A stretch of 64,000 nucleotides of DNA, from the NCBI GenBank assembly GCA_951804985.1, contig OX638132.1, forward strand, positions 88,292,696 to 88,356,695, in the 5' to 3' direction. The notes below the pieces were generated by a model, which was not told where the DNA came from, searched no databases, and saw only the letters and a program-made list of their open reading frames with translations. The position numbers were made by a program, and so were the translations under genes. Source of the stretch: Dryomyza anilis (taxonomy: Eukaryota; Arthropoda; Insecta; Diptera; Dryomyzidae). This document shows positions 10,780-22,545 of the stretch, piece by piece. Positions within the stretch are counted from its first letter, which is position 1, and every line of letters starts with the position of its first letter.

Positions 10780-11460
10780 TGCTGAAAAACAGCATCTCAA
10801 GCCTCACCGCCTCACCCTGTTGCCGCCGCCATCACTGTGGAACAAACTTATTTATATCGTGCTTGCTATTCCCCGTCCAACATTTTGGTCGCTTGGACAC
10901 AAAGACGACATAAGGACGCGCGCGAGCGCCCTGCTCCTAAGACACTCATAAATCTATTTTAAAGAACCAAACATCAGTAAAGCGCCCCAAAGATAGCGCG
11001 CTTCTTCGTAATGTGCGCTCGTTAGCGTCGTCCCCTACAGCAGGGTTTTCAAAATCCCCATCTCCCTACCCGACACTCATAAAAGAGCACAATATGAATG
11101 GTTTTATGACTGTAGTTGTTGGGTTGAGTTGAACCGTTTCGTTCGCAGTCAGCCACCAGCCACTCGAGAGAAGGACCAAAATCTGTAGAAATCAACGAGA
11201 ACATTGTCGCTTTTGATTTGTTGCCGCGATAGTGTTTGTTGTTGTTGTTGTTGCTCCTTTGTTCGTTATCGTTGGTGTTGTTCTTTGGTGCAAAGAATGA
11301 AAAATGTTGCGAGTATCCATCGAATTGAATGATGGCCTTGTGATGAAAATGAGGTCGCGTGGATCTTACGAAAATCTTGCTATTTACTATGTGAAAAGTA
11401 CAGGTTAATTTATAATAATAAACACCGAAATTCAGTGAATACTTGCAAGCCATTGAAATC
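10780..11460. other. Unique GC-richer island
   Basis: Non-repetitive, with ctcaccgcctcaccctgttg, gacgcgcgcgagcgccc and a GTT run at 11237-11252. The 134-codon minus-strand frame (11453-11049) has an Asn run and no recognisable domain. It may be cis-regulatory or a non-coding exon. No splice-bounded coding exon can be defended. Confidence 0.3.
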
Positions 11461-11730
11461 GATATATTTTATTCAGTAGAAATTTAACGTATTATGGTAT
11501 GACCTGATGATATTCGTCTGGTAATAGGTTGGAAAAAAATTCAATGTCCAGTTTCCGTTCATGGTCTCTAAAATAATATATACTACGGTTATATTTAAAA
11601 CACTAAATGTTGCCTTAAATTAATGACTCGAACGTCGATTTCTTCGATGACAAATTTCTGATATGGTCAACATTTGTATGTTATATCAAGTTCGATGAAT
11701 GAATTTAAATTTACTACACGAAATAAAATA

Positions 11731-12625
11731 CTGTGTTTTTCAAATGGGACGCTACAAAAGTAGAGCGACAGGGACAGCAAACGACGCCATATTTCTTGTC
11801 GCTCTTTCGACATTTCTCTTCACTAAGGTTTGCCATTTTATGATGGAAAGATATACGAGCGAACAACGAGTCTAAATTATTAAAATTGACTACCGAAATT
11901 CGGAGTCAGTGGCCTCAACGTTAAGAGCGCTACGTCCAATTTATGGTCGTCATAATCGTCCTAGCAGATCAACAATTGAGCGTCTAGTGGAAAAATTTGA
12001 ATCCAGAGGCACATTACAAAATGTTCCCGTGCCAGTGAGACAAAGAAGTGCCCGTAGTGTCGAGAATATTGTTGCCGCTCAGGCTTCAGTTGAAGAAAGC
12101 CCAAATGTGTCTCTCACACGTCGATCTCAAGCGTTGGGCATCTCTGTGACGTTCTTGTGGCGAATTTTGCGAAAAGATCTTGGCCTACATCCTTACAAAA
12201 TCAAATTGACGCAAGAACTGAAGCCGCTTGACCACCAGAAGCGTCGTATGTTCGTGTATTGGGCTGAGCAACAACTTGAAAATGATTCGGATTTCCATAG
12301 ACAAATCATCTTCAGCGATGAAGCTCATTTCTGGCTGAATGGCTTCGTCAATAAACAAAATATGCGTTCTTGGTCAGACAGCAATCCACACGTATTCCAT
12401 GAGTCATAATTACATCGAAAAATTACGGTTTGGTGCGGTTTATGGGCCGGCGGCGTCATTGGGCCATGATGATCAAGACCGGCACGTTACTGTGAATGGG
12501 AATCGCTACCGTTCAATGATAACCGAATATTTTTGGCCCCAATTAGATGATATGGACTTGGAGGACATGTGGTTCCAACAGGACGGCGCCACAAGCCACA
12601 CAGCGAATGCCACAATCATATTTTC
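11731..12625 (+). mobile_element. Truncated Tc1/mariner-superfamily transposon, left part only
   Basis: The left terminus (tttttcaaatgggac, then gctacaaaagtagagcgac) follows TA at 11729-11730 and is the same as the arms of the family C MITEs. It leads into the transposase gene. The right half, including the third catalytic residue and the right terminus, is missing. Transposase homology stops near 12620, and a reverse-oriented family D fragment begins at about 12635. This is the only copy in the window with substantial coding sequence, so it identifies the parent family of the MITEs. Confidence 0.8.
11840..12620 (+). pseudogene. Transposase pseudogene, Tc1/mariner superfamily (DUF4817/DDE type)
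   Basis: The reading frame starts at ATGATG (11840), shows MERYTSEQRV, then a TAA at 11873-11875 where the MITE copies have GAA or AAA. It is then open to 12409 through an N-terminal helix-turn-helix region (around STLRALRPIYG, RSTIERLVEKF and SRRSQALGIS-like) and the first catalytic Asp in IIFSDEAHFW (Asp codon 12317-12319). A second stop (TAA 12407-12409) follows HVFHES. The frame continues as ITVWCGLWAGGVIGP, then shifts near 12468 with a small deletion. The second catalytic Asp is in WFQQDGATSHTA (codon 12582-12584). The third acidic residue and C-terminus are absent. A functional enzyme would cut and paste DNA at TA sites. This copy has two stops, a frameshift and a 3' truncation, so it is dead. 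Confidence 0.85.
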
Positions 12626-12634
12626 ATCATTTCA

Positions 12635-13075
12635 CAAGCATATTTTAAAAATGAGAATCGATAATGAAAAGTTAGTAATTTTAATCGTTAGTTTGAACGA
12701 TGCTCTGTATAACTACAAATAATTTTTTTATTTATCAAAAGATTCACAATGCAAACAAAAAATCGTTCAAAAATAGTCTAAAAAATCTATATTTTTCGAG
12801 TTTAGATTGAAATATCTTAAAAATCTATTGGTATAATAGTATTTGTCGGTATATTGTAATTAGACTTGACAATTATAAGAAAAATAGCGTTTACGCTTTT
12901 ATGGAAATCTACTTGTGTAAGGGACTGTATTTCTTGTTTAATTCTAAAAAGGGTCTAAAATATCGACAGCAATTTTTGTTTAAACGGTAGGTAATAGAAA
13001 AAACCGAGAATGCAGTTAAAATCAGCAACCGCGAATTATACAGAATTGATGTATGGGAAATCCATGGCAAACATT
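12635..13075 (-). mobile_element. Family D fragment, reverse orientation
   Basis: Matches the complement of the left half of the 2796-3703 element: ctaacgatgaaaattacta in complement near 12690, aaactcgaaaaat in complement near 12795, and the terminal gtatgggaaatccatggcaa at 13050-13072. Its inner edge coincides with the loss of transposase homology, so this insertion or a later deletion truncated the transposon. Confidence 0.55.
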
Positions 13076-13109
13076 TTTTCTCATTTTATTTTGTAGTGTA
13101 ATTTGATGC

Positions 13110-13365
13110 TACAGCTCTGCAGAACCTATGCGGAACTGTGCGTGTTATATTTGTATTTAAAATGGTGGGATCTACAGTTAAATGTCGAATCCGAACGGCG
13201 CTGTAAGAGCTTTTCATTGGCAATGTTTTACTCTCGTAGGTTTGCAATTGACTGTAGAGAGGGAGCATTGTATAAAAAATGTTTTCTATGAAAAGATGTT
13301 GACAGGCGCTGGGATCGAACCCGAAACTTTTCGGCTCGTAGTTCAAAAATAGTGTAATCATTGTA
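13110..13365 (-). mobile_element. tRNA-derived SINE-like element
   Basis: On the minus strand a tRNA-like head (gaactacgagccgaaaag, then cgggttcgatcccagcgcc, with a good RNA polymerase III B-box GGTTCGATCCC around 13309-13321) is followed by a body containing gcgccgttcggattcgac and actgtagatcccaccatttt. That order of motifs is typical of tRNA-derived SINEs of higher flies. The A-box is degenerate and the T-stem pairs poorly, so this is not a functional tRNA gene. The 106-codon minus-strand frame across it is a shadow. Confidence 0.45.
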
Positions 13366-13399
13366 GAAAGATAAATATTTGGTAAACGAAGGTTAATTT

Positions 13400-13766
13400 T
13401 TATCATTTATGGCCGTTTATACCAACCTCGGTTAAGTACTAACTGCCACTTTAACTTGGAGTTACCCATAGAATTTAGGGAATTGAAACACTTAACTGCA
13501 TATTTTGAAAACGTCCTTAAGAATTTCAATATCGAAAATGTGTGTCTATAAACGATATGTTTAGGTTAAGTTATTCTTTAAAAAAATACGATTTTTATAT
13601 CCTGTTAAAGAGAAAATATTTTTATGTTTATGGCAATCGTGTGTCATGTTTAGATTTCGGGTGACAAAAATGATGCGCCCAATTACATTTCCCACTTGAA
13701 TCATTCTTTCTGAATTATTTGATCACTGAAGTGAGTGACAATCAATTGCTATAATTATTGTATATT
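13400..13766. other. Unique AT-rich stretch, nothing recognised
   Basis: No inverted ends, coding frame or splice-bounded exon is seen. Confidence 0.4.
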
Positions 13767-13796
13767 ACTATTATTATTATTATTATTATTATTATT
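13767..13796 (+). repeat. (ATT)n microsatellite
   Basis: About ten uninterrupted ATT units. A similar run forms the tail of the SINE fragment near 4000, but no SINE body is recognisable here. Confidence 0.8.
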
Positions 13797-13799
13797 TAA

Positions 13800-15486
13800 A
13801 ATTTTAAAATTCTAGTAACTATTCCCACTGTGCCGCCTCACAGAGCCTCCAGCTTCACAGATACTAAATGCTGCTTCTGCTCGATTATTTATTTTGCTTT
13901 ATTACAGCAAATAATAGTAGATACAAGGATATACATTATTATGTGTTTCATTTTTATATGTCAACTCGTTATTTTTTGCTATTCGTCGTTATCCTTACCA
14001 ACTGCAGGCAGTCACCCCATTCATTGTTTGGATCGGCGTTCGTGTCTGCCTAATATTACCTCCGAGAATATGCCATACTTAACCAAAATAAATGTGTTTT
14101 TAATTTGTTTCAACATGCGGTTTACGAAATGGATACTCGTTTTTTTTTTGTCGTTTTTGCTCTGCCGCATGATTTGCAACGATTTGTTTTGCGTTGTCAA
14201 AGTAGGAAAATTACAGTCGCCTCAGCACATCGCAGCTGCTAAAGGACTCGACGATTTCAAAGTGTGCGAATTTCTGATTGTTTTCCTTTGAGGATTATTT
14301 TTTCTGTGTGATGATATTTTTTCTGTGTTATTTTCTACTTTTTTTTTTTTTAGTGATGATTGCAATTTTTGTGTTAAACTTGTTGTAATTTATCAGCTGA
14401 CCACAAGCCACAAAAGTTCCATTTATAATAAATACAAAAAATGCCAAAGCAACATGTTTACAAGGTTCTACTTTTTGTTATTGTTGTTATTGTTGTATTC
14501 CAGCAGCAACAAGTGAGCTCCCTTTTTGACTAATGATACTTTTTGCCACCACCAAACACCATCAGCAACAACAACCTTTGGTTGCAATTCTACCAATTGG
14601 AATTGCATTAATCAATTTTGGTCCGAAGTAATGTTCGGCAGTATTTGTTTGCTAACGGAAGGGCAAAATACGGTAAAACATATGCCTAATATAAGATTTT
14701 AGAACTCAAGAAACGTAATTTATTTAGGAGTTTTTGCAGTTTTTGCATTAATCACTTCATATACACCTGCGTATGTTTTTCGTAAACATATTTAAATCAA
14801 TTTATTTAGTATTTCTTCTTATTAATTTTTTTGTTAGTTTCACAAACGAATTTTTAATAATTATTATATTTTTCAATAATAAATAGAATTCCTTTTAAAG
14901 CCAACCATCGTCTGCTGCCTCTATTAATTATGCAATCAACCGACAAATGAAAAATTTCAATGAAAATTAAATATCAATTATGCATAAATGCCGGTCGATG
15001 TTATGAAAACTGTTTGTGTTTTGCTATAAATTTTAATAAATTGCTTTGTTTAGTTTCGTATATTTAATATTTTTTGCTTTCAAACCATGTACTATGATCA
15101 AAATAATGAATTTTATTGTTCAAAATTCAAACAATTTATATTTAAAATCAGTTTGAAGTTGTTTTTCTTTTTTGTTTTACTGTTGATATAATAATGTATA
15201 TGTTTTCAGTGTTTCGAAGTTTAAATATTAAAAAATATTTATGTGTGAATTTTATAATACATTTTAAAACTACAGCTTGAATGCATTACGAAATATGAGT
15301 TCCTTAAATCCTTTTATATTAATCACTTGTATGAGAAGTTGGCGTTTCCGTTGACCGATTTGGCTCATTTTCAAACTGAGTATTACTTTTTGTCAAAAAC
15401 ATATTAAAACTAAATTTCAAGGCATTTGGAAAATATTTTTCAAGTAAACGTGCATACGGACAGATAGATGAACGAACATACGACTC
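13800..15486. other. Unique, mildly GC-richer island grading into AT-rich DNA
   Basis: 13810-14640 is non-repetitive, with CAA/GTT runs (14480-14580) and a 153-codon plus-strand frame (13830-14291) that has hydrophobic stretches but no initiating context or recognisable family. 14640-15486 is AT-rich. Probably intronic. Confidence 0.3.
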
Positions 15487-15727
15487 GCACCCAGAAAAAA
15501 AAACTGTATAAATAATAGTTTTTTACTATTAAAAATAGTCAATAGGATAAATTATTATTTTAATCGGAAAATACCATTAAATACTAGAAAATATCATGAT
15601 ATTGCCGTTGAGTTTATATGAAAAGCTTTATTTTTTATATACTATTAAATCAATAATTGTCCTATTCTTGGGATTTTTTCAATTCTCAATTTTAATGGGA
15701 TTTGAGGTAATTTTTTTTTTTTGGTGC
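15487..15727. mobile_element. MITE family B copy
   Basis: Starts cacccagaaaaaaaaact and contains gttttttactattaaaaat, gtcaataggataaatt, ttttatatactattaaatcaat and ataattgtcctatt. The right end is degraded (tttttttttttttggtgcggg). Confidence 0.65.
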
Positions 15728-16085
15728 GGGAAGTATAAAGTTTTTATAGAGCTTGATAAATTTTAATATTTATCGTCATCTTTTAACAATTTTTAGCATG
15801 AATACCATTTTGTGGTAGAGCGTATCATAATTTGTTGAGCATTTATTTCTCAGAATCATTCATATTATTTTTATTATTTTAAATCTGAATAAAATATGAT
15901 ATCGTTTCGTGTAAATCAAAAATATTTTTTACATATTACTAAATTTATAAGATTTTAGATGAATTACCATGAAATTAATTGTTTTTCGACTATTGAAATT
16001 TGCCAATATAATAGGATGGATGGTGGCCAATATAAGATGACGTTCATGTTTTTTTAGTACTTTGTGTATAAATACACTACCCACA

Positions 16086-16510
16086 GATTTTTGCCATGGA
16101 CATTCATTCTATACATCATTTTTCTATTAAGTAACGTTTTTAAGAAAATTGCAATAGTATTTTGAAGCCGTTCTCACTCACTACTTAGAATAAAAAATTA
16201 TAGTTTTATGGATAAATAGTTTAACAAAAAATGAAAAGGTATTTTTTCTACTAATTGTCTCGAGTAATTTTAGTATACTAATGAATGCTAATATTCCAAT
16301 AAGTTTTTAAGATAATTGGATCTAAATTCGGAATATTTAAATTTTTTTAGAATTTTATTCTACTCATTTAAAAGGTATCATTTTGAAGGAAAGATAATAA
16401 ACAAAAATAAATGACTTATGGTTATCTAGAGCATAGTCCAAACTAACTATCAAAATTACAAACATTTTTCTAATAGGTCAACTTTTTAAAATATTCCCTG
16501 CGAACTTAAC
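16086..16510. mobile_element. Family D partial copy
   Basis: Begins gccatggacattcattctatacatc and ttaagtaacgtttttaagaaaattg, matching the end of the 2796-3703 element, and continues through the tatggttatctagagcatag landmark. The other end is replaced by the family C fragment. Confidence 0.6.
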
Positions 16511-16526
16511 TGTGTTACTATTTTAT

Positions 16527-16652
16527 AAAGGGTTTTTCAACAGGGACGCTACAAAAGTAGAGCGACAGGGACAACAAACGACGCCATATTTCTTGCCGCT
16601 CTTTTGACATTACTCTTCAGTAAGGTTAGCCATTGCATGATGGGAAGATAAT
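16527..16652 (+). mobile_element. Solo left arm of MITE family C
   Basis: TA (16525-16526) is followed by aagggtttttcaacaggg and the whole left arm to gcatgatgggaagata, then unrelated sequence. The second arm is missing. It is either an end fragment of the parent transposon or a truncated MITE. Confidence 0.75.
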
Positions 16653-17639
16653 ATGTATAAGAATCAGAGTGCCACCGTTTATGGTTTGTACGAAAAATAT
16701 TCTTAGAATAAATACGCGTCCATCTGTCGTGAACCCAGCAGACTAAAACGTTGTCTCTCATGATATACGGGGTTTTTGCAAAATGGTCTTTAGAAAATTT
16801 GATCATATCATATCTTTAATTATAACTGCCACAATTTAAATTCCAGGGCAATAAATATTAGATTCTGTTTACAGATAATCTCTCTTTGTTATTTGAGAAT
16901 CTTTAATATTTGCATTTTCTTTGGGATTTTAAAAATTGTTCGACTAACCAATTAAAAAAATATATTTTTTACTATTTTGTTTACATAACTGAGTTTTTCT
17001 CAGTTTATTTTAATTTTTTTTTATTATTATTTGAATGCATCATAACATAATAAACAATTTATTCCTGTAATAGTTTTACCTAACACTTATCAGTTTTCTT
17101 GAGGATCATTTTTTGTAGTGTTCTCCTCAAAATGTTCAAATTCCTAAAGATTTATTTCCGTTTATACTATGTTTTGGATAACCATTTATAATTTTCTTCT
17201 TTAACGTTAGATCCTAAATGCTAAATAAATATTTAAAAATTGCTAAAATCTAAATTTTCGAACTTTATATCCAAATACTTTAAAAACGTGTAAGAATATT
17301 TCCATACCTTACTATATTAAACTAGACTTGACAATTAGAAGAAAAAAATGAGTTTAAAGTTTTTTCGGACACTATATATACTTTATAAAGAAATTCGTTT
17401 TCTTAATAGAAAGAAGCTGCATTCTGATATTTTGGAATAATGGTTTTGATTTCTGTTGGTTTTCTTTTGCGACGAATTCTTCTTGAATTTAAGAAGTTAG
17501 AATTATTACGTAGTAAGAAGAAGTTTTAATTATAACGTACACAGAAAAAAATCGACGTAAATACAGCAACCATAAATAATTGGCTTTTCATTGGTCATTT
17601 CAACAAATTATTTAATTGTATTGATGAACATTTTGTTTT
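16653..17639. other. AT-rich stretch with a family D fragment
   Basis: Positions about 17250-17400 repeat family D motifs (ctttaaaaacgtgtaagaatatt, aaactagacttgacaattagaag). Otherwise nothing is recognised. Confidence 0.4.
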
Positions 17640-18360
17640 TATACCCTTCACTAAGAGTGAAAGGGTATATTCAGTTTGGTACGCCGTTTGTAATACCCAG
17701 AAGGAAGCATCTCCGGTATGGTAAAGTATATATATTCTTGATCAGCATGACCTCCTGAGTCGATTTAGCGATGTCCGTCTATCCGTCTGTCTGTCTGTCT
17801 GTCTGTTGAAATCCCTACTACTTTTAAAATTGAAAAGCTAAATAAATGAAACTTATAACTTAGATTACTAATATACCTACGCTGTATGTGCGAAAAATTG
17901 GCGAGATCGGTCCATTGTGACCTATGATCCGACCACTTATGTTCAAATACCTCATATAAAATGTACATATAAAGATCAATTTTTATGTATACGTGCTTAG
18001 GTAAACTTTTTTGGTCAAATATATATTGATATCATGCTCAAATACAATATAATAATGTTTTCCGGCAAAAGACCTGTGGTTCACAAAAAAATAATCGAAA
18101 TTCGGTACACCTACCCATTTGTAAATATGGGTATCAAATGAATGGAAATTCTTCAGCGATTGAATGTTTGTAGTTATTTTCAGGATTCGTATACCCTGGT
18201 GACCTATATATCACTTTGAATGGTAACCACACATATGTGTAGGGTATTTATAGTCGGCTTAGACCGACTATAATTTTGATAATCCTAACTATCATAATTA
18301 CACCTACTTTAAAATTTCCCATGTGATCTAACCTTCCCAACTGGTTTTCTGTTAACTTAT
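17640..18360 (-). repeat. Repeat family A, reverse orientation
   Basis: Reads tatacccttcactaagagtg, tatattcagtttggtacgccg, tcttgatcagcatgacctcc, a short GTCT run, and at the far end gatctaaccttcccaactgg. It is collinear with the complement of 1405-2178, so its boundaries are supported by two copies. It makes the frame at 17765-17968 (-) a shadow. Confidence 0.75.
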
Positions 18361-18579
18361 TAATTAAGATGATTAAATATTTAATGAATACAATTAATTC
18401 CATAGTCGTTTCAGCAAATATTTTAATTGTATTGATGTAATTGTTTGTTTATTTGCTGTTAATTTAATAATTAATATGATTAAATATTTAATCAATTCAA
18501 TAAAGGTCGTATCGGCGATGATCAATTAAAAATTAATTGTATTGATCAAATTGTTTGCTATATTTACACATATATTTTA

Positions 18580-20190
18580 TCTACTTTAAAATTTACTTAG
18601 CTTAAAACCAAATGTTGCTACACTGTGCCATACCACAAACTCGATTAATAATAAATGCATTTTTAATTGCTGTTCAATTATGTGCTGTGAACAAGGTGCA
18701 ACAAAGGATGATAATAAAACAATTTTGTTGTCAACCCAAATTGCAATTTCAATTATAACTTTTAAACTAATTCTGTGCAAATTTCGAATAATACGAGGTA
18801 TTTAATAGAGACAATGTAATGGAAAACTAATAAATTATAATATTTTTGTAAAACGACAGATCAAGGGATTTGTGCATAAATCAAAGAAATAAATAAAAGA
18901 AAAAAACCACGCAGAAAGGTTGTCTGAAAAGGATACTATAAACTGTCTGTTTTTTTTTGTTTGTTTTTATTGCTAGCTGTTTAATGAGCTTTAATTAACC
19001 CTTGCTGCTGTAGCTCGCCTTCAAAATGGCAACTAATTACGTTGAAATTGCACCGAGAATGAGAAGTAATTTTTCATAAAACGTTGTTATTGTTGATGCT
19101 GCTGCTGCTATTGTTCTTATAATAAGCTGCAGCAATTTTCAATTAAAAGAGTTTCCCTTCACGACAGGATATGAGATTTAATACATAGGGTAAAAAAAAC
19201 CAACGAAAAAAAAAAGCCGAAAATATATTTTTTTCCATTTTCACATTTTTAATTTCTAACCATTTTTAATACAGCGTAGAATTATGTGAAAAAAAAAGAA
19301 AGTATAAAGTTTTATTTGTACGTTGCGCGTCAAGCAATAAACCAACCGACCGACCGACCGACTGACAAAACGGAAGGAAGTTCGACCGCGTGCATAAATC
19401 AGCAAAATACCTTCTTAACAACATCAAAAGCAACAAATAATATTTAATAATAAAATAAAACAATAGACGCGCCCAGCACAGAACACAGCAGGGCCGTTGA
19501 TTTAACTGGCAGCATCAGAATTTAGAATTGGCAGGAGTTATGTCCTTCCTTCCTTCCGGTTCGCCTGCATGTCTGCCTTCTCAATGTCGACAGTATTAAT
19601 TTTTTTGTTTTGTTTTTAATACCACCCTATTGTTCAGCTGTTGCTCCATTGCCTTTATTTCCAAAGTATTTGCCCTGCAATCGTCGTCATCGTCGTCGCC
19701 GTAGTCTGTATGGTTTATTATTAATAATTTAACCTGTAGCCTACATTTATTCCCCACTTTTTACGTTTTCTCTGCACATTTATTTTGTTTCTTATGTTTG
19801 CTACAAACAGCACAACAAATTCTAAACGATTTTCGCATTTTTTCCCATTTTTTTTTTAATATTTTTTTTGGCCCACACTACTTTCGAGCACCTTTATTGC
19901 TGCGATTTTTCTTTGCCATTCACTGTTGTTTTTTATTTTTATTTGTTGTAATCTTTTGTGTCTTTTTTTTGTTTTGTAATTTTCTTTATTTTTTTTTATA
20001 TGCTGTAAATGTTTTTATTGTTGTAGTGCTTAAATCAGTCCAAAGAAAAAAGTATTTGCCAGCCGACGTCTCGCAAAAACTAATTCCAAAGGACACGCAT
20101 TGTCCTTTGAGTAACAGATGCGACGACCGCAACTGTTTTGTACAAAATTGCATTAATTTATTTCATAATGATCAATTATATTAGTTGGGT
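18580..20190. other. Unique island with short microsatellites
   Basis: Non-repetitive and locally GC-richer, with (GCT)n at 19090-19110, (CCGA)n at 19343-19362, (CTTC)n near 19545 and (CGT)n near 19690-19705. The 128-codon frame at 19798-20184 is Phe-rich from T runs and not protein-like. It is probably an intronic cis-regulatory or spacer island. No exon is defended. Confidence 0.3.
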
Positions 20191-20379
20191 AATGTTGCCA
20201 GTATTACAATGCATCGTAACTTAAAGTTCTCTCTGAATAAACTATTTTTGACCATCTATAAACAAAGTGTTTAATATTATAAATATAATCATAAATAGTT
20301 TTCAACCTTTTACACTACACGACACGATTTTTACCAGAGATATTCCAAACAACTATTCTATATAATTTTATAGGTCCGA

Positions 20380-20720
20380 TTTTAACTGCATACTTAGTTT
20401 TCGTCTCGTGTTTTTGAGTCGTTCTCGTCCACTAGTTAGAATAAAAAAAAATTATACTGTGATAGAATAGTTTAACGAAAAAATTTAAAATCCATTTTTC
20501 TTGTAATTGTCTAGACCAATTTTAATATTCTAATGAATCCCAAGTTTCCAATACGTCTTTAAGATAATTGGATTTAAACTCAGAACATTCTTATGTTATT
20601 AGAGAGTTTTTCAAATATTTTTGTATCACTTAGAATTTAATGATAAAAAAAAATAATTTATAGTTATCTTCAAAATTATCTATCAAAATTACTAATTTGT
20701 TTTCTAGTTGATCTACATTT
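20380..20720. mobile_element. Family D partial copy
   Basis: Shares cgattttaactgcatactta, gagtcgttctcgtccactagttagaataaaa, aattgtctagaccaatttt and tcttcaaaattatctatcaaaattac with 16086-16510. Confidence 0.55.
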
Positions 20721-21256
20721 CAAAGACATCTGTACAAATGTATTTGAAGTTCCCTCTGCAAAATATGTACTACTGCACTCTACAGTGTTGAGTGCATTTT
20801 GCAATGACAGTCGACAGTACTATAGTAAAATATCGCAAGCATCTATACTACACTGCAATATTTGTTTCATTGGTGTTAAGTAATATCAACACATTTTTTT
20901 TTTTTCAAAACAAAAATTTTTTTGAAAAGCAAAATCAAATGACACTACTCTCGCTGAACATGCAACAAGTACAGGGAGTGCAGTGAATGAGCCCAACGTG
21001 TAACGACTGAGAATACTAAAATTGAAAAGAAAATCAAATTTGCCGCTCAGCGTTCGACGATGTTGTTGTCGGTATTTATGTGTTTATAAAAAAAAAATAA
21101 AATCATAAAAATTATAAAATCATAAATAATAAAAAAAAGTTTTTCGATATATGTATAAAAAACTTAATATAAAATATTATATAATTTTCGCATACGTTTT
21201 GAATTTTTTCTATATTTCAAAAATAATGAAATTATTGAATATAAATAATAGAGTAA
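20721..21256. other. Unique stretch, nothing recognised
   Basis: Includes short near-palindromic tgcactctacagtgttgagtgca around 20775 and A-rich low complexity at 21080-21240. Confidence 0.35.
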
Positions 21257-21422
21257 AGCTCGAATCACACGATTGAATAAACAGTCAACTTTTGAATCAA
21301 TTTTCAAAATAATTTAAATATCAATCGTGTGATTGCCTTATTTTCCATACAAAAATTGATATTAAAATTATTTGAAAATTGATTCACAAGTTGACTGTTT
21401 ATTCAATCGTGTGATTCGAGCT
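21257..21422. mobile_element. Hairpin MITE, PIF/Harbinger-like (family G)
   Basis: A 166-bp near-perfect hairpin. AGCTCGAATCACACGATTG and a further 40 bases on the left are inverted on the right, ending CAATCGTGTGATTCGAGCT. TAA flanks both sides (21254-21256, 21423-21425), matching the 3-bp TWA duplications of PIF/Harbinger elements. A diverged copy sits at 25051-25235. Non-coding. Confidence 0.65.
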
Positions 21423-21426
21423 TAAG

Positions 21427-22040
21427 AATGATAAAAAAAATCTAAAATGCACTAAGTATTCAGTGTCATACGCAGTTCATTTTAGTATTTGAATTTTTAT
21501 TGCACACCTTTATAAATCTCTTCACTACATCTACGTCTTGTTTGTGTTTTGTTTTGACACTACTTGTGCTTTGATGTTGTGAGCAAGCAACACATTCATT
21601 TGATTTTCAAGCATAGAGTTGGCGACAGTAAATGTCTTGACAAAAAATGAATATCTTGCATATCTTTCCAGTACATTTGTGCAAGAACAAGCGTAAGGTT
21701 ATCACTACTTGCCTTTCTTTTGCAAATATTTCTCATTTACAAATCATCATTTTCTTTCCAAACAAAATTTCAACATTTGTACAAATACATTTTTTTAATA
21801 CATTATGTATTTATTTAATTTCATGAAATTATATGTCTTATAGTCTTAAATTTAATTTACTATTGAGCACTTTATATGCGGCATACTACATCAGAACGGC
21901 TACATAGTTTTTAAAATATCCTGGATTTTATTTAAACTTTTAGAGGAGATAATTGTTGATTCGGTTACCGACTATCGGAACAAAATCGTACTTTTTGAAT
22001 GTATTCACTATGAGTTTTAATTAATTTTGAATTTATCGTA
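21427..22040. other. Unique AT-rich stretch
   Basis: No coding frame, long inverted repeat or recognised family. Confidence 0.35.
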
Positions 22041-22545
22041 AATAAACAAATATTTCATTAAAATATCCCATTCAAATTTGTCAATAGGACAGTTATAGAG
22101 TTAATAAAGGGTTTTTCAAATGGGACGCTACAAAAGTAGAACGACAGGGACAGCAAACTCTTCAGTAAGGTTTGCCATTTCATGATGGAATAATATACGA
22201 ATTCGAATTTCGGTAGTAAATTTTAATAATTTTGACTCGTTGTTGGCTCGTATATCTTTCCATCATGAAATGGCAAACCTTACTGAAGAGAAATGTCAAA
22301 AGAGCGGCAAGAAATATGGCGTCGTTTGCTGTCTCTGTCGCTCTACTTTTGTATCGTCCCTGTTGAAAACCCGTGAAAAAAAACTTTTGTAGCGCTCTTA
22401 TTGAAAACCCCTTTAGTATACAAAAAATAAATATTTTCATACAAACTGAAAAATTATTTTGTAGCTGAATTAATAGTATATCCTTTTGACTAATTTCAAT
22501 AGTAAAAACTATTAATTTTGTGGTATCTTTTTTTTTTTTGGTGTG
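22041..22545. mobile_element. MITE family B copy interrupted by MITE family C
   Basis: Left half 22055-22106 (cccattcaaatttgtcaatagg, acagttatagagttaata) and right half 22414-22540 (tagtatacaaaaaataaat, tagtaaaaactattaa) join to a normal family B sequence if 22107-22413 and one TA are removed. Confidence 0.75.
22107..22413. mobile_element. MITE family C copy nested in family B
   Basis: Flanked by TA at 22105-22106 and 22414-22415. The left arm has an internal deletion between agggacagcaaa and ctcttcagtaagg. The minus strand encodes MERYTSQQRVKIIKIYYRNS, the parent transposase N-terminus, with Lys where the 11.7-kb copy has a stop. Confidence 0.85.

Noticed and set aside
13290..13365. tRNA gene on the minus strand
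   Set aside because: The B-box is good, but the T-stem has mismatches and the D-arm/A-box is degenerate. A SINE-like body follows.
19798..20184. 128-codon Phe-rich frame as a membrane protein
   Set aside because: The hydrophobic residues come from T homopolymers. There is no start context, homology or conserved motif.
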